Assembly: GCA_900315315.1 (NCBI GenBank)
Contig: OMYT01000010.1
Location: 25,673 to 89,672 of the forward strand
Source: an uncultured Eubacteriales bacterium
GTDB lineage: Bacteria > Bacillota > Clostridia > Christensenellales > Aristaeellaceae
DNA length: 64,000 nucleotides
Direction: 5' to 3'
Part shown: one piece after another, positions 27,876 through 36,842 of the stretch
Position numbering within the stretch: the stretch's first letter is position 1
Layout: each line of letters starts with the position of its first letter
Program-made: the position numbers and the translations under genes
The notes under the pieces: model-generated
Told to the model about the DNA's origin: nothing
Database searches by the model: none
Seen by the model: the letters and a program-made list of their open reading frames with translations, nothing else

Positions 27876-30800
27876 ATGATAGACAGAATCATTTCGATTC
27901 CGGAGATGCCGGGAATAGAGGAACTGATGCGCACCGCGCCGGGAGAGGCGACGGTGCTTTCCGGCGTGAATCCAGCACTGGCGGCGATGATCGCCTGTGA
28001 GACAGCAGCGCAGGGGAAGAAAATCCTGATCATCGCGGAGAACGACCTGAAAGCAGCGCGGCTGGCGGACGACGTGCGTCAGCTGACCGGCGGGGAAGGC
28101 AGCTGCCTGCCGGGCGGGGAGATCGACCTGACCCGGGCGGCCGGAAGCCTGGAGACCAGCTGGCGGCGGCTGGAAGCGCTGAGCGCGGTGAGCGAAGGGA
28201 AGGTCAGGATCCTGTGCGCCGGGGCGGAAGCAGCAGCCCAACGGATGGGGCGGCCGGAACCTTTCCGGGAGCTGAGCCTGCGGCTGAAGACAGGAGACGT
28301 GTTTCCGCCGACGGACCTGGACCGGCGGCTGAGCCGGATGGGCTACGACCGGGTGGGCATGGTGGAGGGCAAGGGACAGTTTGCCCGCCGAGGCTCGATC
28401 CTGGACGTGTATCCTCCGGCACTAAGCCAGGGATTGCGGATCGAGTTTTTTGACGACGAGATCGACGGGATCCGGCTGTTTGACTGTATCAGCCAGCGGA
28501 GCTTGGGAGAAGCAGAAGAAGCGGTGTTGACGCCGGCGGCCGAAGCTCTGCTGCCGGAAGGGGAATATCCCGAAGCCGCAAAGCGGATGCAGGAGGCGCT
28601 GGAGACGATCCCGGGAAGCGGGAACACGAACACCAATCTGTTTGACGACCTGCCGCCGCTGCCGGAAGACGAGGACGACGCGGCAGTGTTTGACAAGGCC
28701 GTCGGGCCGAAGGTTCGGGAAAAGAAATATCAGGAAGCACGGGCAGAAGAAGCGGACCGGCGGATCGAACGGCTGCGGGAGGACGCGGAGCTGCTGGAGC
28801 AGGGGATGCCCTTCCGGCGGATGCGCGCCTGGCTGCCGGTGCTGACAGACCGGACGGCCACGGTATGCGACTGGTTCGGGCCGGAACTGATCCTGCTGTG
28901 CGAGCCGGACCGCCTGCGGACGCGGATCGAAGAGCGGCTGCAGGGCTTCGCCGAGGACCTGAAAAGCGCGATGGAGCGCCGGGAGGCGGTGGCCGGACAG
29001 AGCGAGCTGCTGACAGACTGGACAGGCGTACTCCGGATGATTGCGCCTTATCCGCTGGGGCTTCTGACGGAACTGCTTCACGGACTGGGCGGGATCCGGC
29101 CGGAAACAGCGGTAAACCTTGACGCGGCGGGGATTCCCGGATACAGCGGACAGATGCGGAACCTGAAGAACGATATCGCGCAGTGGCGGGAGAAAGGATA
29201 CCGGGTCTATCTGCTGAGCGGCGGAAGTTCCCGCGGAAAGCGGCTGGAGGAAACGCTGAGGGAGCTGGGAGAAAAGGCTGTCCTGTATGAAACGCCTGAG
29301 GAGATCCTTCACTGCGTTCAGGATGACACGGACGGAGCCGGCATTCCGGTGATCCTGCCGATCACGCTGAGCGGCGGCTTTGTGCTGAAGGAACGCGACG
29401 GGATGCCGGGGACGGCGGTGGTCTCGGACGCGGATATCTGGGGAGAAGGATACCGGCGGAGCAAGAGCCGGAAACACTGCGGCGAACGGATCTCCACCTT
29501 CACGGACCTGAAGGTGGGGGATTATGTGGTGCACGAGGATCACGGCGTGGGCATCTATCAGGGCATCACGCGGATCCAGAGCGAAGGCAGCTGGCACGAC
29601 TACCTGCTGATCCTCTACGGCGGAAACGACAAACTGTACGTGCCGGTGGAACAGCTGGAACGGGTGCAGCGCTATATCGGCAATCCGAACCAGGCGCCGA
29701 AGCTGAACCGGCTGGGCGGCGGCGAATGGGCCCGGCAGAAGGGCAAGGTCAAAGAGGGCCTCAAAACCCTGGCTTTTGACCTGAAGGCACTGTATGCCGA
29801 ACGGAGTCAGAACACGGGGCATGCCTTCAGCCCGGACAGCGCGTGGCAGCGGGAGTTTGAGGACGAGTTTCCCTGGGAGCTGACGGCGGACCAGGCCCAG
29901 AGCGTGCGCGAGATCCGGGAGGACATGGAAAGCGACCGGAACATGGACCGGCTGCTGTGCGGCGACGTGGGATACGGGAAGACGGAGGTCAGCCTGCGGG
30001 CGGCGTTCAAGGCGATCGCGGACAACAAGCAGGTGGCCATGCTCGCGCCGACGACGATCCTCGTGCAGCAGCACTACAATACGATTGTCAAACGTTTCCG
30101 CCATACGGGTGCGCGGGTGGATTTCCTGAGCCGGTTCCGCACGGCGGCGGAACAGCGGGAAGTGCTGAAAAAGCTGGAGGCCGGGGATATCGACCTGATC
30201 GTGGGCACGCACCGGCTGCTGGCGAAGGACGTGAAGTTCAAAGACCTGGGGCTGCTGATCGTGGACGAGGAACAGCGCTTCGGCGTGGCCCACAAAGAGA
30301 TCATCAAAAATATGAAAAAGCAGGTGGACGTGCTGACCCTGAGCGCGACGCCGATTCCGCGGACGCTGCATATGAGCATGACGGGGATCCGGGACATGAG
30401 CGTACTGGAGACGCCGCCGGAGGAGCGAATCCCGGTGCAGACGGTGGTGACGGAATACTCTGATGCGCTGATCCGGGACGCGATCCTGCGTGAGCTTGGT
30501 CGGGGCGGGCAGGTCTATTTCCTGTACAACCGGGTACGGAGCATCGGCAGCTTCTATGAGCGGCTGCGGGCGCTGGTGCCGGAAGCCCGGGTGGGCGTTG
30601 CCCACGGGCAGATGAAGGAGCATCAACTGGAAGACGTGATGATGGACTTCTACAGCGGGAACTACGACGTACTACTGTGCACGACGATCATCGAGAACGG
30701 GCTGGACGTACCCAGCGCGAACACCCTGATCGTCTACGATGCGGAACGGTTCGGCCTGAGCCAGCTGTACCAACTGCGGGGCCGGGTGGGCCGGAGCAAC

Positions 30801-31586
30801 CGGCAGGCATACGCTTACTTTACGGTACGGGCGGACCACATGCTGACGGAGACGGCTCAGCAGCGGTTGACGGCGATCCGGGAATTCACGGAGTTCGGCG
30901 CCGGATTCCGGATCGCGATGCGCGACCTGGAGATCCGCGGAGCGGGCAACATTCTCGGTCCGGAGCAGCACGGGCACCTGGCCACGGTCGGGTATGACAT
31001 GTACTGCAAGCTGATGGAAGAAACGCTGAACGAGGTGCAGGGAAAGCCTGCGGCCAGGGAACTGGAGACCCGGGTCGACCTGCGGGTGGATGCTTACCTG
31101 CCTTCCGACTATGTGACGGAAGAGAAGCAGCGGATGGAGATGTACAAGCGTATCGCCTCGGTGGTGACGGATGAAGACCGGGCGGACGTGACGGATGAAC
31201 TGATCGACCGCTACGGCGAACTGCCGGACGCGGCGAAAACGCTGCTGGATGTGAGCCAGCTGCGGGCGCTGTGCAACCGGCTGGGTGTGAGCCGGGTAAC
31301 CCGCGGGAAAGAAGGGCTGATCATGATGCTGGATGAACGCTTCGTGCCGGATCCGGCATGCCTGCTGCAGGCGATCAGCGAGACGGACGGGCGGCTGGTC
31401 CTGAGCGCGCGGGCATCGGCCAGGATGATCCTGAAGACGCCGAACCTGCAGGAACAGGAACTGCTGCAGGAGGCCCTGCAGGTGATCCGGAAACTGGCGG
31501 CGCGGGTGAGCGAACTGGAGGAAGCCGCGCGGGAAAAGGCGGAAAAGGAAGCGGCGGCAAAGGCGGCGGAGGAAGCGCGTGAATAG
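27876..31586 (+). CDS. mfd: transcription-repair coupling factor
   Basis: Mfd removes RNA polymerase stalled at DNA lesions and recruits UvrA. The 1236-residue protein has a UvrB-like N-terminal region, the RNA polymerase interacting domain (about 505-570; DLKVGDYVVHEDHGVGIY), a RecG-like helicase core with GDVGYGKTEVSLRAAF near 694 and DEEQRFGV, and the C-terminal D7 domain. Residues at about 475-485 (PEEILHCVQDD) are encoded by a dispersed REP-like repeat inserted in frame in a variable linker. A Lys/Glu/Ala-rich coiled tail ends the protein. It overlaps lspA by 8 nt. Confidence 0.96.
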   Translation: MIDRIISIPEMPGIEELMRTAPGEATVLSGVNPALAAMIACETAAQGKKILIIAENDLKAARLADDVRQLTGGEGSCLPGGEIDLTRAAGSLETSWRRLEALSAVSEGKVRILCAGAEAAAQRMGRPEPFRELSLRLKTGDVFPPTDLDRRLSRMGYDRVGMVEGKGQFARRGSILDVYPPALSQGLRIEFFDDEIDGIRLFDCISQRSLGEAEEAVLTPAAEALLPEGEYPEAAKRMQEALETIPGSGNTNTNLFDDLPPLPEDEDDAAVFDKAVGPKVREKKYQEARAEEADRRIERLREDAELLEQGMPFRRMRAWLPVLTDRTATVCDWFGPELILLCEPDRLRTRIEERLQGFAEDLKSAMERREAVAGQSELLTDWTGVLRMIAPYPLGLLTELLHGLGGIRPETAVNLDAAGIPGYSGQMRNLKNDIAQWREKGYRVYLLSGGSSRGKRLEETLRELGEKAVLYETPEEILHCVQDDTDGAGIPVILPITLSGGFVLKERDGMPGTAVVSDADIWGEGYRRSKSRKHCGERISTFTDLKVGDYVVHEDHGVGIYQGITRIQSEGSWHDYLLILYGGNDKLYVPVEQLERVQRYIGNPNQAPKLNRLGGGEWARQKGKVKEGLKTLAFDLKALYAERSQNTGHAFSPDSAWQREFEDEFPWELTADQAQSVREIREDMESDRNMDRLLCGDVGYGKTEVSLRAAFKAIADNKQVAMLAPTTILVQQHYNTIVKRFRHTGARVDFLSRFRTAAEQREVLKKLEAGDIDLIVGTHRLLAKDVKFKDLGLLIVDEEQRFGVAHKEIIKNMKKQVDVLTLSATPIPRTLHMSMTGIRDMSVLETPPEERIPVQTVVTEYSDALIRDAILRELGRGGQVYFLYNRVRSIGSFYERLRALVPEARVGVAHGQMKEHQLEDVMMDFYSGNYDVLLCTTIIENGLDVPSANTLIVYDAERFGLSQLYQLRGRVGRSNRQAYAYFTVRADHMLTETAQQRLTAIREFTEFGAGFRIAMRDLEIRGAGNILGPEQHGHLATVGYDMYCKLMEETLNEVQGKPAARELETRVDLRVDAYLPSDYVTEEKQRMEMYKRIASVVTDEDRADVTDELIDRYGELPDAAKTLLDVSQLRALCNRLGVSRVTRGKEGLIMMLDERFVPDPACLLQAISETDGRLVLSARASARMILKTPNLQEQELLQEALQVIRKLAARVSELEEAAREKAEKEAAAKAAEEARE
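29298..29331 (+). repeat. REP-like repeat inside mfd
   Basis: GAGGAGATCCTTCACTGCG, then TTCAGGATGACACGG, matches the type of repeat seen at 24669-24715. It is read in frame as EEILHCVQDDTD, so the gene stays open. Confidence 0.6.
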
Positions 31587-32037
31587 GAGAGGACTGTTTT
31601 GGGGGATTACCCTGGCGGTGATCGCGCTTGACCGGGTGACGAAGCTGCTGGCGCCGGGGCTGCCGGCGGAGGGGATTACGCTGATTTCCGGAGTGATCGG
31701 CCTGCGGTACGCGGAGAACCGGGGAATCGCTTTTTCCCTGCTGAGCGGCTATCCGAGACTGCTGGGAGTGGTGAGCCTGATGCTGATCGCTGCCGGGTAT
31801 CTCTGGCTGCGGAAGAAGCAATTCGGCAGCTTTCCGCTGGCCGGACTGGCGCTGATGGCCGGGGGCGCGGCGGGAAACATGATTGACCGGCTGATCAGCG
31901 GATATGTGCCGGATATGATCGAGACGCTGTTTGTCCGTTTCCCGATTTTCAATATCGCGGACAGCTGCCTGACAGTGGGCTGTGTAATGCTGATCATCAG
32001 CCTGCTGGCACGGCCGGGAGACTGGGAAAAGCGCTGA
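31579..32037 (+). CDS. lspA: lipoprotein signal peptidase
   Basis: LspA cleaves the signal peptide of prolipoproteins in the membrane. The 152-residue protein has four membrane helices and both catalytic aspartates in GNMIDRL and FNIADSC, with the conserved RYAENRGIAFSLL. It starts at GTG within the end of mfd, so the two are translationally coupled. Its presence shows lipoproteins are made, although the exported proteins in this window lack lipoboxes. Confidence 0.95.
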   Translation: MNRRGLFWGITLAVIALDRVTKLLAPGLPAEGITLISGVIGLRYAENRGIAFSLLSGYPRLLGVVSLMLIAAGYLWLRKKQFGSFPLAGLALMAGGAAGNMIDRLISGYVPDMIETLFVRFPIFNIADSCLTVGCVMLIISLLARPGDWEKR

Positions 32038-32074
32038 CGGGACGGAGATCTGATGATTTGAGGCTAAGGGAACG

Positions 32075-33019
32075 ATGAGCGAAAGAAAAGGAACGGAATA
32101 CCGGGTTGTTTCCGATGGCCGGCGGCTGGATGTACTGCTGAGCGAGGAGACGGGCTTAAGCCGAAGCAGGGTGGCATCCCTGATGGAAGAAGGCCTGTGC
32201 GAAGCCGGCGGGAAGGAAATCCGGAAGGCCGGAACAAAGATTCCTGCGGGGCAGGAAGCGATTCTGCGGGTCCCGGCTCCGCGGGAGGCCATCCCGCAGG
32301 CGGAGGAGATTCCGCTGGAAGTGCTGTATGAGGACGCGGACCTGGCGGTGGTGGTGAAACCGCGGGGCATGGTCGTGCATCCGGCGGCGGGCCATCCGGA
32401 CGGAACGCTGGTGAACGCACTGCTGGCCCGGCTGGATACCCTCGGCGGGATCGGCGGGGAACTGCGCCCCGGAATCGTTCACCGGCTGGACAAGGATACC
32501 AGCGGGCTGATGCTGGTGGCAAAGAACGACGAGACCCAGGCTGCGCTGAGTCAGATGCTGAAGGACCGGGAGATTGAGAAGCACTACCGGGCGCTGGCGG
32601 AAGGCCGGATGAAGGAACCGGAAGGCGAGATCGACGTGCCGATCGACCGGAGCAAAAAAGACCGGAAAAAGATGACGGTCGATCCGGAAGGCCGGCCGGC
32701 GGTGACGAGATGGAAAGTGCTGGCGGAAGGGCGGGACTGCACGCTGCTGGATGTGCGGATCCTGACCGGACGGACGCATCAGATCCGGGTTCACCTGAAA
32801 AGCATTCACCATCCGGTATGCGGGGATCCGCTGTACGGGTTTGAGAAGGGTGTGAAGGCGCCATGCCTGATGCTGCATGCGTACAGCCTTTCTTTTGCCC
32901 ATCCCCGGACAAAAGAAAAAATGACCTTTCAGGCGCCTCTGCCGGAGGACTTTCTGAAAGGTCTGAAAATGAACGGGATAGAACGGGGAAATAAAAATGA
33001 AAGTATGGAACAGGGTTAG
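32075..33019 (+). CDS. RluA/RluD family pseudouridine synthase
   Basis: Enzymes of this family isomerise uridines in 23S rRNA or tRNA. The 314-residue protein has an N-terminal S4 RNA-binding domain (SRSRVASLMEEGLCEAGGKEI) and the catalytic HRLDKDTSGLMLVAKND, with GRTHQIRVHL near the end. The lspA-rluD order, here 37 nt apart after mfd, is the usual Firmicute arrangement (ylyB/rluD). AAGGGA lies ahead of the ATG. The gene converges with a minus-strand GNAT gene, with only 12 nt between stop codons. Confidence 0.93.
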   Translation: MSERKGTEYRVVSDGRRLDVLLSEETGLSRSRVASLMEEGLCEAGGKEIRKAGTKIPAGQEAILRVPAPREAIPQAEEIPLEVLYEDADLAVVVKPRGMVVHPAAGHPDGTLVNALLARLDTLGGIGGELRPGIVHRLDKDTSGLMLVAKNDETQAALSQMLKDREIEKHYRALAEGRMKEPEGEIDVPIDRSKKDRKKMTVDPEGRPAVTRWKVLAEGRDCTLLDVRILTGRTHQIRVHLKSIHHPVCGDPLYGFEKGVKAPCLMLHAYSLSFAHPRTKEKMTFQAPLPEDFLKGLKMNGIERGNKNESMEQG

Positions 33020-33031
33020 GAGGCGTTCCGA

Positions 33032-33793
33032 TTAATGGGTTCTGTTTCCGCCGGAAAGTTCATACACGGTATACTCATGATCGAATTCGTAGCCGAGTTT
33101 TTCGGCTAATCTGACCGAATCCATGTTCTGGGCATCCCAGCTGGGATAGAGACCTTCTTTCAGACACAACAGAATCAGCGAGGCGCAGGCGATACTCGCG
33201 AGTCCTTTGCGGCGTTCTTCCGGAAAGGTGTCAACCTCGATCTCGATGCCTTCCCGGTATCTTGTATATGAGGACGCGCCTGAGGCGATTTTACCGTCTT
33301 TCAGGATCACAACACCCCGGCCCAGCCCGAGGTATTTTTCTTTGCTTCCAAAGGGAGCGACAAAGTCGGCTGTGACAGGATCCTGCAGGCAGAGATCGTA
33401 CAGAGCGGCGTCGATTTCCTTCAGTTCATAGCCCGCGGGAAGGCCTGAGACGATTTTTTGCAAAGCGTCTTTGTCAAAGCGGGTATCTTTCCTGATCGCG
33501 TAGCGTGCAGTCTTTTTTGCGTCCGGGAAGCATTCTTCGATCAGCCCGGCCCAGGCTTCATTCTGCGGCGTCATGATGACAAACCCTTCGGGCTTTGCGA
33601 GAACGAGTTCGCGATCCGGTTTTCCGGCGACAAACGCAAAGCAGCCTACGAAAGCCATGGCGGATTCCGGACGGGCCGGATCCGTAACGAATACTTTGCC
33701 CATGACTTTCTGCAGGCATGACCAGATCAGCGTTTCCTGCCAGCCGTCAAACAGGCCGGAGGCAAGGGATGTGTCTTCCAGTTCGTAAATCAT
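33032..33793 (-). CDS. GNAT-family acetyltransferase
   Basis: This 253-residue protein has an N-terminal region of about 120 residues and a C-terminal GNAT fold (IEIEVDTFPEERRKGLAS as the acetyl-CoA loop, then YPSWDAQNMDSVRLAEKLGY). This arrangement matches the GNAT_acetyltr_2 type found in Clostridia. Substrate unknown. I start at ATG 33793 (MIYELEDTS) because family members begin so; an upstream in-frame ATG would add 13 basic residues. Confidence 0.75.
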   Translation of the reverse strand: MIYELEDTSLASGLFDGWQETLIWSCLQKVMGKVFVTDPARPESAMAFVGCFAFVAGKPDRELVLAKPEGFVIMTPQNEAWAGLIEECFPDAKKTARYAIRKDTRFDKDALQKIVSGLPAGYELKEIDAALYDLCLQDPVTADFVAPFGSKEKYLGLGRGVVILKDGKIASGASSYTRYREGIEIEVDTFPEERRKGLASIACASLILLCLKEGLYPSWDAQNMDSVRLAEKLGYEFDHEYTVYELSGGNRTH

Positions 33794-33841
33794 GTTTCTG
33801 ATCAGCCTCTTTCCGCATGTTCTTACAGCCATGCACGATCA

Positions 33842-33949
33842 TGCACTGACGGGTTTGACAATGTGATGCCCGGCGGCGCGTCGGAAGTGATCCTGCGAAA
33901 TGAAGAGGAACTGCGGGAGTATATGCTGAAGCTGAAGGCGGAGGGTTAA
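33842..33949 (+). pseudogene. possible 3' end of a lost gene
   Basis: A start-less frame of about 35 codons reads FDNVMPGGASEVILRNEEE, then a Leu/Lys/Glu helix and TAA. It looks like the C-terminus of a soluble enzyme whose 5' part is missing. The stop lies within the 3' end of the neighbouring convergent hydrolase gene. No family could be assigned. Confidence 0.3.
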
Positions 33950-34881
33950 CCGAGGGACAGGATCCTTTCTTTCAGGATGGAGATGAAGCGGTCCCCGTCG
34001 AGCTTCAGCATCACGGTTGCGTTTTTGAAGGGGAACTGCTTGTCGCTGTACAGGTCGGTCACGGTTTTCCCGACGGTGACCGATCCGCTGAGCTCCACCG
34101 CTACCCCCGCCAGCTCGCCTTCGAACAGCTCGGGATGGATCAGATACATGACCGGACAGGCGTCGTGCATGGAAGCGCCGGTCAGCCCGTAACGCCTGAC
34201 GCCTTTCATATAGCACTGCAGGCAGGCCCTGACGAAAGCGCCGGCTTTGGCGCCGCAGGAACCGAGTTCATCCAGGTCATCCGCCGTCAGCGCTTCCTGC
34301 AGCGTTACGTCCAGACCGAACATGAACAGCCTCGCCCCGCTGCGGAAGACGATGCCGGCAGCATGGGGATCGGCGTGGATATTGAACTCCGCCGCGGGGG
34401 TCACATTGCCGGCACCGGCAGAGCCGCCCATCAGGAGAATCGAGTGGAGCAGCTCCGACAGATCCGGATGCAGGCCGAGGGCAATGGCGATATTGGTCAG
34501 CGGCGCGGTTGCGACAAGCCGCAGCTCGCCCGGATGTGCCTTCGCGCAGGCATAGAGGGCCTCCCAGGCGTTTTCCTCCGGAACCACAGCATTTTCCGGA
34601 ACGGGCAGATTTACATTGCCCAGGCCGTTTTCGCCGTGGAACAGGGTCGCGATCTTCAATTCCCGGATCAGGGGTTTTTCCGCCCCGCGGTAAACAGGAT
34701 ATGCCGTTCCGAGCAGACCGTTGAGCCGCTGGGTATTCCAGTAGGCCAGATCCTGCACCGTGTTGCCGCCGGCGGTCGAGATTCCCAGCAGCTCCAGCTC
34801 CGGGGAGGCGTGGGCAAGCATGATCGCCACCGCGTCATCCGTTCCCGTGTCACAGTCCATCCAAACAGGGATCCTGTTCAT
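33946..34881 (-). CDS. nucleoside hydrolase (IUNH family), first copy
   Basis: Nucleoside hydrolases split ribonucleosides into base and ribose. The 311-residue protein has the calcium-binding DCDTGTDDAVAIML at the N-terminus, ISTAGGNT, LTNIAIAL and EFNIHADPHAA, as in IunH/RihA enzymes. Its start overlaps the stop of the second hydrolase by 4 nt (ATGA), placing it last in the nucleoside uptake operon. Substrate preference cannot be read from sequence; the second copy suggests two specificities. Confidence 0.92.
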   Translation of the reverse strand: MNRIPVWMDCDTGTDDAVAIMLAHASPELELLGISTAGGNTVQDLAYWNTQRLNGLLGTAYPVYRGAEKPLIRELKIATLFHGENGLGNVNLPVPENAVVPEENAWEALYACAKAHPGELRLVATAPLTNIAIALGLHPDLSELLHSILLMGGSAGAGNVTPAAEFNIHADPHAAGIVFRSGARLFMFGLDVTLQEALTADDLDELGSCGAKAGAFVRACLQCYMKGVRRYGLTGASMHDACPVMYLIHPELFEGELAGVAVELSGSVTVGKTVTDLYSDKQFPFKNATVMLKLDGDRFISILKERILSLG

Positions 34882-35837
34882 TCCGCGACCCCCTTTCCAT
34901 AAGCGGCAATCAGGCCGACCAACGCATCGGCGAAGGCCTCCCTGTCCACATCCACGAGGCAGGTGGCATTCGGCGCCTCACCGGTAATCCCGTACCAGTC
35001 TGGGACGGTCGCGCCCCGGCAGTAATCGCCGCCGGTTTCAATCTGCACATAATAATCCCGCATGGTGAAGATCTCCGGATGGATGAGCGCCATTACCGCG
35101 CAGGGATCATGCATGGGGGCGCCTTTGTAGTCCAGATTCCGGTGGAAGCGGTAGAAAAACTCCAGCCACTGCCAGACGATCCCGCTGACGGGGTTTCCCA
35201 GGCTGCGGATCCTTTCAAAATCCTCCGGGTAAATCAGCGCTTTCTCCGTCACATCCAGCCCGGCCATGAGGATCGGGACGCCGGATTCGAAGACGATCTT
35301 CGCCGCCTCCGGATCCACGAGGATATTGAACTCCGCGGCCGGGGTCCAGTTGCCGAAACCCAGGCCGCCGCCCATCAGGCTGATCCGCCCGATCCGTTCC
35401 CTCAGCTCCGGATGGGACAGGAGGAAGGCGGCGGTATTGGTCAGCGGCCCCGTGGAAACGATCGTAACCTTCTCTTCGCAGGAGCGGATGACGCGCGCCA
35501 TCAACTCCACGGCGGGCAGAGGCTCCTCTTCCATCACGGGAGCCGGCAGCGCCGGCCCGTCCAGCCCGGTTTCCCCATGGATGGAGGGGGCGTTCATCAG
35601 GTCCGCGAGCAGCGGATGCGAACAGCCCCGGGCGATGGGCGCCTTCAGGCCGATCAGCGTGCAGACCCGGCGGGCGTTATAAGTCGTTTTTTCAATGGTC
35701 TGGTTACCGGCGGCCGTGGTGACCGCAAGGATGCGGAACCGCCCGCTGCCATGGGCAATGGTCCAGGCGATGGCATCATCATGGCCGGGATCCCCATCCA
35801 GGATGACGGGGATCTTCGGAAAATCATTCATCTGCAT
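34878..35837 (-). CDS. nucleoside hydrolase (IUNH family), second copy
   Basis: This 319-residue paralog has DGDPGHDDAIAW, VTTAAGNQT, STGPLTNTAAFLL and EFNILVDPEAAKIV, all metal- and ribose-binding elements of the family. The AAAGGAAC site lies 10 nt before ATG 35837. It follows the last permease gene by 24 nt and overlaps the first hydrolase, so imported nucleosides would be hydrolysed by proteins made from the same message. Confidence 0.93.
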   Translation of the reverse strand: MQMNDFPKIPVILDGDPGHDDAIAWTIAHGSGRFRILAVTTAAGNQTIEKTTYNARRVCTLIGLKAPIARGCSHPLLADLMNAPSIHGETGLDGPALPAPVMEEEPLPAVELMARVIRSCEEKVTIVSTGPLTNTAAFLLSHPELRERIGRISLMGGGLGFGNWTPAAEFNILVDPEAAKIVFESGVPILMAGLDVTEKALIYPEDFERIRSLGNPVSGIVWQWLEFFYRFHRNLDYKGAPMHDPCAVMALIHPEIFTMRDYYVQIETGGDYCRGATVPDWYGITGEAPNATCLVDVDREAFADALVGLIAAYGKGVAE

Positions 35838-35861
35838 TTCGGGCCGTTCCTTTATCGCATT

Positions 35862-36839
35862 TCATTTCTTTGCTTTTGCTTCGGAGACCGCGGCAAGGGT
35901 ATGACGCTTTTTCATCCGGTTATTCCTGGCAACCGCGAAGATCACCAGGCCGATGATCGTCACCGCGTAGGGGATGGGAGAGGCCAGATTGGAATCCAGG
36001 CCGATGGCGGAGAATTTGATGCCAAGGGCCTGCGCAAAGCCGAAGACGAGTGCAGAGAGCGTGCCGCCCAGACATTCCCCGCCGCCCATGGCCTGGGCGG
36101 CCAGCGCGATGAAGCCGCGGCCTGAGACCATATCCTGGGACCAGCCCTGGGCGTAGGCCATCGACATGAAGGCGCCGCCGAAGCCGCTCATCAGGCCGGA
36201 GAACGCAATCGCGGTATATTTGATTTTCAGGACGGAAACGCCGACGGAGGACGCGGCATTCGGATTTTCACCGGTGGCGCGGATGTTCAGGCCGAGCGGC
36301 GTTTTATAAAGCATGACTGAGGTCAGGATGCAGAAGAGGAAGGCCAGGTAGGTCAGCAGATTATGGCCGGAAATGATCCCGCCCAGGAAAGGGATCTTTT
36401 CAATCAGCGGGATATCGATATTCGGGATGCACAGCGCCCTGGTGATCAGGCCTGTGGTGGATGCCATGGCCTTGCCCTCCGTCAGGTTGGTGATGACCTT
36501 GCAGAGGAAGAGCGTTCCGCCGGAGCCCATCATGTTTATCGCGATACCGACAAGGATAATATCCGTCTTCAGCCTGAAGGCGAAGAAACCCATCGCAAGC
36601 GACATCAAAACACCCGTGGCCAGCGCAGCCAGCAAGCCCCAGAACCAGCTGCCGGCATAATAACTGACCAGGGAACCGGACAGGGCGGAGAACATCATCA
36701 GGCCTTCCAGACCGATGTTGGCAAAACCGGCTTTTTCAACTACGATGGCCGCCAGCGTGGCGAAAATAATCGGAACGGAGATGCGGATAATCGAGAAGAA
36801 AAACTCCGGAGTGGCCAGCTTACCCAGAAAATCCAACAT
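35862..36839 (-). CDS. nucleoside ABC transporter permease (second)
   Basis: This 325-residue protein of the BPD_transp_2/NupQ type has eight to nine membrane helices and the sequence GLNIRATGENPNAASSVGV that contacts the ATPase. AAGGAGG sits inside the end of the upstream permease gene, 3 nt away. Together with its partner it forms the membrane channel of a ribonucleoside importer. Confidence 0.92.
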   Translation of the reverse strand: MLDFLGKLATPEFFFSIIRISVPIIFATLAAIVVEKAGFANIGLEGLMMFSALSGSLVSYYAGSWFWGLLAALATGVLMSLAMGFFAFRLKTDIILVGIAINMMGSGGTLFLCKVITNLTEGKAMASTTGLITRALCIPNIDIPLIEKIPFLGGIISGHNLLTYLAFLFCILTSVMLYKTPLGLNIRATGENPNAASSVGVSVLKIKYTAIAFSGLMSGFGGAFMSMAYAQGWSQDMVSGRGFIALAAQAMGGGECLGGTLSALVFGFAQALGIKFSAIGLDSNLASPIPYAVTIIGLVIFAVARNNRMKKRHTLAAVSEAKAKK

Positions 36840-36842
36840 ATC

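Noticed and set aside
28422-30626. A 734-codon frame opposite mfd
   Set aside because: It is a shadow of the helicase gene.
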